Shown here: positions 11,196-21,028 of the stretch, one piece after another
Position numbering within the stretch: the first letter of the stretch is position 1
Layout: every line of letters starts with the position of its first letter
Assembly: GCA_964030785.1 (NCBI GenBank)
Contig: OZ034978.1
Location: forward strand, 5,527,001 to 5,591,000
DNA from: Siderastrea siderea
Taxonomy: Eukaryota; Cnidaria; Anthozoa; Scleractinia; Rhizangiidae
Reading direction: 5' to 3'
Length of the DNA: 64,000 nucleotides
Program-made: the position numbers and the translations under genes
Notes under the pieces: generated by a model
What the model saw: only the letters and a program-made list of their open reading frames with translations
What the model was told of the DNA's origin: nothing
Databases searched by the model: none

Positions 11196-11496
11196 TAGCC
11201 TGAGATAAAATTCGACGTCTCGCGAGGTCGCCGCTTGAGCCCTCTCAAAACGACGTCTGCGTAACGAGCGCAGAAATTCCCTACTGACGACGTGTCACTA
11301 CCCAGATCTAGGTAGTGGTTCTGATTGGTTGAAACGCGAGGGAATCTCGTTTCAACAATCAGAAGCACGACCTCGATCTGGGTAGTGACACGTCATCAGT
11401 ATGGAATTTCTGCGCTGGTTACTCAGACGTCGTTTTGCGAGGGCTCAAGTTCATCAAGTGGCGACCTCGCGAGAAGTCGGCTGTTTTCTCAGGCTA
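11196..11496. mobile_element. Long foldback MITE (TAGCCTGAG...CTCAGGCTA)
   Basis: About 300 bp that is inverted over almost its whole length around a centre near 11343. The arms share CTCGCGAGGTCGCC, CGACGTCTG, GCGCAGAAATTCC, GTGTCACTACCCAGATC and TCTGATTGGTTGAA-like blocks. The ends read TAGCC and GGCTA. Unit B holds the same element at 26057-26358. I recognise this as a very common cnidarian repeat type. It is non-coding and strongly hairpin-forming. Confidence 0.85.
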
Positions 11497-12138
11497 AAAC
11501 ATCTTCCAAAAGCGAAGCCTTTGAGCCTCGAGTGACAGTTAATTTCCACTAACATTTCATTCCTCGTTAACGTTCTCTTTTTTGGGATCCTCTAGGCTTT
11601 CCGAGTCAGCCACGGGACGGGACAAAGTTTTGCTGTTTAGGAAGCACTATGCAACCGCTTCTCCGGAGCATACAGTACCTGCTATTTCGTGTGACAGAAT
11701 GTGTTGTAAACAGTGTGCTCCAAATCGGGTCTTTTAGGTATCTTATATTCCACCCCTAAGGAAAAATTGTCTTTGTTCTCGAAAGTTGAATGTCTTTTCT
11801 TTAGTGTCTTGAGTATGGAATAGTTTTGAGGTGGCGTTACTTCATAATTTGTGGCAGTGATGACTTAAGGTTCGTCAGGTGGTTTAAAAGTCTAGGTTAT
11901 AGCTCACGTATTTTGTAGGTTCTTTTAGGGTTGTCGGTTTGACCAAGTGTTTTAGCTCCTGTGTTTTAACTTTAATAATAGACGCTGCGGGAGAAATGTT
12001 TGTGACTTCTTTCTGTCCTTGCCATTTACCTCCACAAACGCCAAGGCTATGGGTAATTTTTACATTATTCATTTGGCATCTGCTATTTGCCTTAGTTATC
12101 CGTGTAGGTACGCTTCAGTCTGGCTATGAACTTTTATA
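11497..12138. other. Non-coding stretch of unit A
   Basis: Collinear with 26359-26989 in B. Short open frames on both strands are not conserved as protein between the copies. Nothing is called. Confidence 0.4.
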
Positions 12139-12434
12139 GTACAACGCTAAATTTTGGCGTGCTCCCATTGGTCGAAATCGCGACGCGATAGTGTATGCTT
12201 TCTCAGCGGGCGCCCATCAGCGCATAGTGCCCGTTTTTGGAAACTTCACTTAAAATTTAGCGTTGTACAATAAAGACTTCTGTCCCAGGCCCTATGTGTG
12301 ATAGGTTCCCTCGGAAATTTGATGTTCAAGCTTCATATTAAGCCCTCGAACTACGTCGGCTTCTCGGGCTAATATTTGTTTTGAACATCAAATTTCCTCG
12401 GGCAACCTATCACACGATAGTGCCTTCGACAGAA
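12139..12434. repeat. Paired foldback repeats, second pair in unit A
   Basis: Same two-hairpin composite as 9511-9803: GTACAACGCTAAATTTT...AAAATTTAGCGTTGTAC (12139-12268), then the TTCTGTC...GACAGAA palindrome (12278-12434). The right palindrome contains an extra CGAACTACGTCGG loop segment. Confidence 0.8.
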
Positions 12435-12501
12435 TAACTCTATTGTTTAAATAGAGCACCTTCAGGTTCTCACGGGCCGAAAAACCAAACATGACTACAG
12501 G

Positions 12502-13179
12502 CTCAAGCATGTTAAGGCATGGCTCAGAGCCTCATTTGAATAAAATCTGAAAACAGTCATAACTTTCAAGAGATTTGCCAAAGCAGACTCCAACTTGGCA
12601 GCAGCATAAATCTTAATGACCTTAAACCAACGTTTACTTAGTGTCGAATATTTGCGACACGTGACCTTTTATCTTTGTTTACTTACGTGAAAAGAAAATT
12701 GAAAATGGGCCGCTGAGATGGTATATGATGGATACAAATTGAAATATCAACGTGTTTGTATGTCCTCCTTTATTTGAATCTGTCCCGAATGGTTGACTAC
12801 GATGTACAGTTAAAGGGGTATTTTACGAAAAGAATCAGGTGACACAGTTTGCCCTTTAATATCTACTTAATAGAGGAATTATTTTCACCATTCAGGACAC
12901 AGATTGCTCACATGTATTAAGACAAATGATACCAAATGCTTTTTTTCTAGCTATAGTTAACCATCCTTGGCCCATTTCAAAACATCTTCTTGCCTTAATT
13001 ATGACGTCATCAGACACGTGACCACAAGAAGTAAACCTTAAGGCATTTAAGGACGTTAAATCCTTTATGCTATCCTTAAAGTGATCTCTAGGGCATAAAA
13101 AACAGTTTCATAAGCAAAAATGATTTACTTCGCAGTGGGTCTAAGTCAAGGAAATAAGCCATGCCTTAACATGCTTGAG
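12502..13179. mobile_element. 678-bp TIR element, unit A only
   Basis: It begins CTCAAGCATGTTAAGGCATG and ends with the exact reverse complement, a perfect TIR of about 23 bp. Unit B has the empty site at about 27349-27370 (ACTACAGGTATTTAGC). The filled site reads ACTACAGG-element-GGTATTTAGC, which implies a 2-bp GG duplication; this is unusual and the family is unassigned. There is no ORF. Relatives without ends lie at 1095-1466 and 14555-14890. Confidence 0.85.
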
Positions 13180-14420
13180 GGTATTTAGCTTGGCACATTC
13201 AACTTTTTACTTTATTGTTAGTAGGTTAAGTAGCTTAGAATATGTAGATGCGAGTTGGCTTTAATAAAACACCATTAAAAGAAGTCTTCAGAAAGCAGAT
13301 TCCCTTGACTTTTTGCTCTTGGGTCGGTTGAATAAAAGTTGGTCGTACAACCAGTCGTAACGTCGAAGCTTCATCTTAAGTCCGACGAACTTTCTGTCTT
13401 GACTACGTTAGACGTACAAATGAATAAGGGGGTTATGTGCTGCGTCGGTGGGAACTGAAACACGAAAATTTGGATTTGTCAACTAAGTTGATAAGGTAAA
13501 TTAGCCACTGTAAGAACTGAATTCAAAATCTGACGTTTCGAGTGTTAGCCCGTCGTCCATCAGAGCAAATCTGAAGGACTAGCGCTGGTTTTGAATTTCT
13601 TTACGGTGGGCAGTTTACTCTTGTAGTTTAAGATGTATTTCGGCGACCCTTTAAAAACAACACATCTTGCTATCCTTTCGTAGACTGGAACCTTCTGGGC
13701 GAAGCCTCCCCTTATAGTCCACTATATGGGGGGGGGGGGGGGTAAGTCAAAGATAGATGAACTCTTAGTCTTGCTCGTATATAAAGACAGACGAACAAAT
13801 CTTCGAGTTCTGGACTCAATTTTATTGCTGAATAATGACAACGTTGGTTTCACACTTTTTCCTTCTGTTAAGAGTTTTACAAGGTCAATTGAGGAATTGA
13901 AGACACATTTTTGCGTTCGGATCGAGCTAAGATAAAATCTTGGATGAGATAGATAATGTCAATCTATATTTTCTCAAAATTGTTACATCAGTTTGCCAAG
14001 AACAATGCATTACTGCAACAGGCAGCAAGATTAAATATTTTTTCATGTGCAGAAAAGTAAGTAAAAGATCTCTCGTTTCGTTTCCCTATGGTAAAATCGT
14101 GCAAGATAAAACTACAGAAGAACTTGGTTAATATATAATATTTTGAAGCCATACAGTTAACTCCCGCTATATAAATATGATGATAAACCAGGAGCATGCA
14201 AGGAAAGAAAGAATTTTTCAAGGAGGCAAAAGTTTGAGATGGCCAGATGTAAAAGAACAGCCCAACATGACATGCAAGGGAAACCAGTTTGATTTGAGGA
14301 AGCAGGGAATTCAAGTACTGTGAGGTTCTACCCTGCATTGGAGGCAAAAAGGGGGAAGGGTAGGGGAGCCAAACCACAAGAGAAAAAGAGGGACTGGGGA
14401 CTGGGGACTGGGGACTGGGG
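13180..14420. other. Tail of unit A, low-complexity and repeat sequence
   Basis: Collinear with 27361-28735 in B. It includes a repeat with ATCTGACGTTTCGAGTGTT and an inverted partner around 13505-13610, a G16 run at about 13726-13742, and a GGGGACT minisatellite at about 14393-14421 where similarity to B stops. A frame after the G-run (13726-13935) is not preserved in B, so no gene is called. Confidence 0.5.
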
Positions 14421-14554
14421 ACCAGAGCTTAATGATTTCTTACTCCCAAATGAGCTTTTTAAACAAATGAGCTTTTTCAAATTTGACTTTATCTCTTTAT
14501 GGTCTTTCAAAATTACTTAGTTGTTATGCCATTAGTTGAAATTTAAATTTTGCT

Positions 14555-14890
14555 ACCAATCCCATGACGTCATTTTCCCGCCAAAATCCGTTAAAATTGA
14601 AAAACAAAAAACATACGATTGATAGGAATACAAAGTTCTGTCATCCTGCAAATATTGAGCTCAATCAGATAAAAACTGCAAAAGTATTTCCTAATATAAA
14701 TGGCCGTTTAAGGCATTTTGTTTGCCCGGCGTTTTGTGCAAGAAAACAATGACAAAAGGTCACGCGACGCAAATATTAGACACTTTAATTGAACATTGGT
14801 TTAAGTCATCAAGTCTTATGCTGTTGCCAAGTTGGCATATTTAGTCTGTTTAGGTAAATCTCTTGAAAGTTATGACTAATTTTAGATTTT
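14555..14890 (-). repeat. Relic of the 12502-13179 TIR element family
   Basis: In reverse orientation it matches the element's left interior: GGTCACGCGACGCAAATATTAGACACT, TTGGTTTAAG, TGCTGTTGCCAAGTTGG and AAATCTCTTGAAAGTTATGACT occur in the same order. TIR ends are not found. It sits in the spacer between the two duplication units. Confidence 0.7.
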
Positions 14891-15002
14891 GACCGCCGGT
14901 AATATAAAAGAATATCAGCTGAAGGACCGCAAACGAAAATGGTGCACGTATACGTAGGTTCTAAAACAGACCTAATCAGCCAAAAAAATGCTCAAATCCG
15001 GA

Positions 15003-15250
15003 CAAACATAGCAGAAAGGCTAATCTGACTACGTAGAAAGATTAACTTTGCAAGACGTCAGCACGACACTGATAGACCTTGAACAGAGCAGGGTTGCAGC
15101 CATAGACAGCTGTTTCGCTCTTCTTCTAAGTAGAGCGTAACAGCTGTCGAAGGTTGCTACCCTCCTCTGTTGAAGTTTTATCAGTGTCGTGTTGATGTCT
15201 TGCAAAGTTAATCTTTCTACGTAGTCAGATCAGCCTGCTGCTATGTTTGT
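15003..15250. repeat. Near-perfect 248-bp palindrome at the start of unit B
   Basis: The left arm (15003 to about 15122) and right arm (about 15130-15250) are reverse complements over almost their full length. Shared blocks include ACAAACATAGCAG, CTGACTACGTAGAAAGATTAACTTTGC, CACGACACTGATA, CAACAGAG-like and ACAGCTGT. The loop is only a few bases. Unit A keeps only the right arm (1467-1550 plus 4416-4480), and that arm is where the LINE inserted. It is probably a foldback MITE or the terminus of the Crypton-region repeat. Confidence 0.8.
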
Positions 15251-16702
15251 AATTTTGGTAATATAAAATAATGGCAATACTTTTGGTCTCGAGGCCTTTG
15301 TTAGAGTGTCTCTTGACCCGCCTTTTCTGAGACTGGCACAATTTCCGGGAAATGATTAGCATGAAAATAGAGTTTCTGAGAACCGGTCGAACAATTGCTA
15401 TTGTCTCAATGATATGCAGATATAGATACTTCAGCCAATAAAAAGCTTCTGCTAAGGGTTTCCTAAGCCAAAACAACGTTTCATTCTATTTTTTCATATT
15501 TTTAGATTCTACTGAGACCTTTCTACAAGTGCAGCGTGGGGTGTAACGGCTGTGAGTTCTGTCGTGGAAAACACTCAGACCTGAAGCCTTCTCAATGGAG
15601 AGGATGTTTTTTGTTCTCACAGTTCTAACTGCCTTATGTGCGAAGCCTGAAAACGTACAGGCGAGAACCGAGGGTAGGTAATAACAGAGCGTTTTAATTT
15701 TTAGCCATCAGGTCCTCATGCCTTCGTCTAAGACATCGATTCCTAGCCTCGCCCCTCGGCGATATCTGTCTTGTTTCATTTAAACGACGTTTCTCGATAT
15801 GATCGAGTGTTCTGAGCAAGCTGCATCCCAATCTACGGCACTCTGGGTTACCGTGAGATGGCGATGTGTAGTTTTTCATGTACGTTCATGCACGTGTTCA
15901 GTAAGAGTCGTGTGACAGGTGTTCTGTTCAGTTGGGGCGACGATAAACTTCGTTGTCGCAGCGAGTGAAATTAAGCTTTACTTGAACTAATTTCGACGGG
16001 GTTGAGACGCCTATTTTTCTGTCTCTTTTACGGGAAAATGTTCACATGTTACAAGAATTGAGGTAGTGTTAATAGGACAATCACATAACTTTTGGAGGAC
16101 ATATAGTCTATTTGTGGCCCGAGTAGCATCATTATCATTATTATCAATACACAAGGCCAAATCGTACAAATTCATTTAATAAGAAAAAAATGTTTAACAG
16201 AGATGTAGCATGAAACCATGGTATGGAAAGTTGTTGCTACAACACGATCAGCTAAACAAGAGCCAAATAAAATTCCTTTTTGTTTACAATTAAAGTCAAC
16301 TATAATCTAATTTTAAAAAGATTGGTAACAATGATTAGCAAAAAGACAGTTTATATTTGAAAAATAAGTCTTCCCATTTACAGACAACGGACTCAGACTG
16401 TCTTTGCTAATTTCATTAAATAAGTTACAGCTTTTAGTCGCTATCATCGCTCTCGATTATTCGGCGGCGTTTGCAGGTTGATGGCGATGGTTCTTCATAG
16501 TTTCCGTGATAAATGTTCATTGTTCCAATCTGAATATGTTGGGCGCAATTTTGGTACTGCTTTACCAAGGAAATAAATTGGTTTTGGAGAAGAGACTGTG
16601 GGTTTAAGTTTGAGGTAGGACCGGCTGACGGGCCGGCGACATTTTACCTTGTGATTCCTGAAGCTTCTTGCTGAACAGCGAGTTGCGGCTGAAACGTGTC
16701 AC
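15251..16702. repeat. Crypton 3' flank in unit B, no gene
   Basis: Paralogous to 4480-5767. About 200 bp (about 16130-16330, ATTATCATTATTATCAATAC onward) has no match in A. No gene is supported. Confidence 0.5.
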
Positions 16703-17829
16703 TTAACATCTTTGAACACTCTCTTTTTTGTGCGCTTGCTGTCTCGCTGATTTAGAGGAAAAGGCTACGTTCATCTTTGTGCTTTGTGATTGCACAGATT
16801 TTCCTTGCGTCCACACCGCGCTGGAACAAAGAAGTGACAGTCGATGCACACGAATGCAGTGATTCATGTACCGCTGCGATAACTCTGCTTTGATGGAAAT
16901 CCTTTCCATCATCTTGTTGATAGTATTTTTTCCCATAGGCTCATTTCTGTACCAGTCTCGGGTGCTTGCAAAGTTTATATTCTTGGTGGTAGCTTTGTTT
17001 GCAGTCAGAAACAGTGCCTTGCAGTCGGGAGGAGTCTTGCTGAGGTAACATTCAAACGCAGCCACTGGATCAAGTGCAGTTGAAGTTTCGTACATACGAA
17101 CATCCGAGTATGACTGCTCAGACTGTTTAGCGCCTCCTTGGGAATTTTTAGTTTGTTCAGTAAGTTTTTCGGTGATGTAACGGGCTCCAGTGTCACCAGT
17201 TTTTATTTCCACGGACTGCCTTGTAAGCTCCCGCCATCCCTCTCTGCCGCGGCGAGCAAAATGGAAGCACAAAGAAAACCAAATAAACTCAACTAACTTC
17301 TCCGCATCTTTCCAAACGCCGTCCGTGTTCTGCCCTTCCATGAAGTATCGATTCAATTTCTGCATGTCTCCTGACTGGATAGATGATTTGTGTTTTGGTT
17401 TCGCATTGTTTTCTTTCGTAAATAGCTTGGCCTTCGCTTCAAACATTTTGTTGGCAGACATGAATTCGCTGTCTTGCAAAGTGTTTATGTTTCGGCTGAG
17501 TGGAGCACAGGTTAGATGGCGATGAATGGCCGCTCTAATTCCAGTCAATGCACCTGGAGTTAATGCTTGGCCTTTCTCTGTTTTCACTTCAGCGAAGAAC
17601 TTTCGCAGAATTTCACTCAAGTCCGTTGCACTTAAGCTTAAGCTTACTGTTTTGAGATCCACTGTAATTTTCTTTTCTCACACCATTTCTCGGACTTTTT
17701 TACTCCCCACTCAGTTACTCTCTTGGTGTTTTTCGCTTGAGCTTTTTGCTCAATTTCATAGAGTTGCTCGTTGTCTAAGTCCGAGTTTTGACTAGAAAAA
17801 AGCTGAAAATTTGGGACTCCTTCTTCCAT
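16703..17829 (-). pseudogene. Crypton-like tyrosine recombinase (DUF3504 type), frameshifted
   Basis: Two overlapping minus-strand frames. The first (17829-17644) starts MEEGVPNFQLF and has TKRVTEWGVKKSEKWC. The second (17662-16703) has LSEILRKFFAEVKTEKG, GIRAAIHRHLT, NRYFMEGQNTDGVWKDAEKL, a REGWREL block (likely first catalytic Arg) and NHCIR (HxxR pair). This order matches DUF3504 proteins, which derive from Crypton DNA transposons (known from the KCTD1/ZMYM2/QRICH1-related family). A one-base loss near 17660 and an extra dinucleotide near 16855 (GTGTGCA) break the frame; after the second lesion the catalytic Tyr region is only readable in another frame. It is inactive as it stands. Confidence 0.8.
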
Positions 17830-19722
17830 TTTAACTGTGACAACCCCTGAATTTCCTGAACCGCCCGAAACAGCCCCGGGAAAACCACGTGTTTGAAAAA
17901 GCTTCTACCCTCCCCTCCTTAAGGATTTTGGTTTCCATATTGTTCTATCGTTGAAAGGGACAAATAAGCCAATCGGAATATGTCTTTTGCGCATATTTTT
18001 GGAACTCTTTCAGGGTACTAGAAAGACTTTATTTCGTCCCTCGATTTGCGATGAAGAAATATGGCGCAGCATGTTATTTACGCATGGAGAGGTAGTGCAA
18101 TTTACGGTTCTTTTTCGCTCTTGACGGAAAAAAAACCTCTCTGAGTCTCAAAATGAAAGGCAAAAATTTTGCTTTAGATCAGTGAATGTTTAAGACGCTT
18201 TGAAGTGGATAGTTTCCGAGTACAAAGCGATGAAAAGTTTAGCCGATTCGACAAGACTTGAAGACCGCGTGGAGTCAAATTTTGCGAGCAGAAATCGACT
18301 TGTGAATCTTTCCTTTGAACAATTAGACAAGGTAATGAACCTCTTTCAGTGTAAATTTTATTTCCTATGACGTGCTGTTTAACTCACTGGTTCAGCAAAC
18401 TATTGAATTTAAAGATTAGATCAGAAATGACTGCTTTTTGCGCTGTATTTTTTGTGTACGAATCGAAAGCAGACGCGCTTATTTCTGTTGCGCCATCTGT
18501 GTTTTACTAAAGCATGCTTTCCCTCTTCGATTCGTGACTTTTTGCTTCAGTTTGCGTCAGATTTTCTTTTCTGAAGATGCCATTATTTCTAGAAGCATAT
18601 TTGTTCAATTCTCACAACGAAAACAGATCTAAACATGCAAACAGTCATTTGCATAAGCTTCCATCTCGAAGGGCCTCTGCTCACGGGGTATTTTGACCCT
18701 GAAACCTGACCTTTTGTGCCAGTGATCTTGTCTCAAATTTTTCGTCGTTTCATGTTAAAATTTCGCTGCTATAGAAATAAATGAAAAGTGGCCTTCTTTG
18801 TAATGTCAAATGAATGGAATCTGTTTAAAAATTTTATGGAATTATGCTGTGATTCCCGGTGGGATTCTTTTGAAGGGTAAAGGAATAGCATAGGAATACG
18901 TGTCTCTGAGCACGTGTTTGCTTTTTGTACCAAGCGCCTGCATTTCTGAGCGTTTTTGCAGATTTTCTACTGAGTTAAACTTCTCTATTTTCCCTTTGGT
19001 GTTGAAAAAGTGGTTGGACTAAAAGTTCTGATGAATAATAATTGTGCAATATATCTGGAATGGACACGGCTTTTCTCATGAGAATGATAACTGCAAAGTT
19101 TACTGTCTTTGCGATTTTGACTGCAAATGGCGCGCGCTTGAAAAAATTCCTTAAATCTTGTTATAGAGCTAAATTTGACAATAAATTTTCGATCCTGACA
19201 AATCCTTCTAATTAAAAAATAACTCACTAACTATCCATGGGGAAATAAAACGTAACAACAAAAGCTGAGAAAATTTGTCTTTATTTACTGCGCATTGTGT
19301 TGATTTTTTCAAGTCGTTTATTTCGACTGAATGCTGAAAAATGTTCAGGAAATTGGGGGTGGTCACGCGTAAAGTTCCTCAGGAGTCATTAATGGGTTAA
19401 AATAAAATCTCCAAACGGCAAACGTTCACTACGCAAGCTGTTCGCACCTGAATGGTTTTCCCGCGTCAATAAACGTAACCTGATTGGTTAATATTCATCG
19501 GATGATGAGCCGTGAACCAATCAGAAACAGGGCCGTAAATGCGTTTGCAGCCTGTCAAATTCAATATCGCCCGCCACTCATGCGTGTTTTCGCGAAGGCA
19601 GTTTCTTATTTGGCCACGTATATTGATAATAATTGCAACCCAAACGAATTCGATGCAAAGTTTATCTAGGTCATGTCGCACATAACTGATATCTGAACAT
19701 GTCACATAAACTAAAAAATCTC
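17830..19722. other. Unit B sequence missing from unit A
   Basis: Lies upstream of the Crypton relic and is absent from A, where sequence jumps from the equivalent of 17030 to 19723. It may include the Crypton 5' end and its flank. Small frames show no recognisable family and no clear splice structure. No repeat ends were seen. Confidence 0.45.
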
Positions 19723-20583
19723 CAGCACTTTAGAATACTTGTCATCTATATCATACAATTTTACCCGAGATATACTTGATACTGGCTTATGAACTACTAA
19801 CACGCAATTCAAAGAAATCCGATTAGAAACATTAACACGGGAGGCGTTATCAATGGAAATGGAAACACGAGATTACAATTAAGTCAGGGTAAATTTGTCG
19901 ATGAGATATGAGCGTAAAGATTTAACAAGTTACTGATTTAATGAAGACATGTTTATAAATGTTTGCGATGTGATACAAAACTGGCACCTTTTGACAAAAA
20001 TTCAAGCCCCAGCCTCCGGCATTACAACTATTAATATTCGTATTTGAGGTCCACTAGCCATGCGTGATTGGTGACGTTAATTAGCCTATGACGGGTTTTT
20101 TCAGGTACCATGTTAATTTTAATCACTTGAGGCCTCAAGCGGTTCCTTGTCTTTGAACGGACGTCATCGATTGTCTAATACACCTATCGCCACTAGCTCT
20201 TTGTTTCATATTGGTGATCGCCTTTTTTTCCCTGTGAATGCCAACAACAGAGTTTCTCTTGTAACACCTCGCTGCCTTTTCCCCCGCCCCTACCCCGGCC
20301 CGACCGCTATTTCCTTTCCTTTCCTTTGAGAGGCATGCTCTGGTACTGGAACCTATGGGGTTTTGCTCTACTAGCTTTGACCCTTTCACTCCAAGAGTCA
20401 ATTATGGAGACATTAAGATGCTTTTAACTTTTGAGTCTGTGGATTGTTACCAGTACTTTCACATGGTACTATCTATATTTGAGTATTTTAGCGTGATTAG
20501 AATTTGGGATTCGTCTTGAATTTTGATTTCAAGAACTCTTGGTAGTGAAATGGTTAAAAAAGCCTTTCTTTCTACTTTTGCAG

Positions 20584-20974
20584 GGTTGGTGAACGTGGAC
20601 ATCACAGTTAGCACAACTAAGCTGAGCGAGACCAAACATTTTTATACAAAGTTTCTGAAGTTCAAAGTGGTGAAAGAAACTTCAGGATTCATTTCTTTGT
20701 CTCCTGGACCAGGTATCAATTGCTAAGGGACATTACACCTTTTTTCTTAGACTGTAAAACCTGTGATCACCGCGGCTGGATTATCTTAGGTCAGCTGCAT
20801 GGAACACATGCCCCAGAGCGCCCCACAAAAACTTAAAACCGCAAAAAAGTAGAGAATATATACAACGGTTACTAATTCGGCACTGTATGAGAATCACGTG
20901 TGGGCAAATTCACAAAAACATGCAATAAACCAAATCATGTTCTGTACCTAAGCGCTGCTGGCGGGATACTTAGT

Positions 20975-21028
<54 letters not shown>

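Larger units (their letters stand above)
1467..14420. repeat. Segmental duplication unit A
   Basis: Nearly collinear with unit B (about 15130-28735), with high identity across exons, introns and flanks. It starts in a hairpin-repeat arm near 1467 and loses similarity to B inside a GGGGACT minisatellite near 14420. Relative to B it contains three extra insertions (1551-4415, 6898-7358, 12502-13179). It lacks about 2.7 kb at a junction near 6100, about 0.5 kb near 8624 and a 1302-bp TIR element near 8938. Direct tandem orientation with about 0.7 kb between units suggests one duplication event followed by independent transposon traffic. Confidence 0.85.

Noticed and set aside
13500..13620. Penelope-like element remnant (GACGTTTCGAGTGTTAGCCC words)
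   Set aside because: Such words occur next to Penelope-like elements in my recollection, but no RT or GIY-YIG sequence is present here, so I did not call it.
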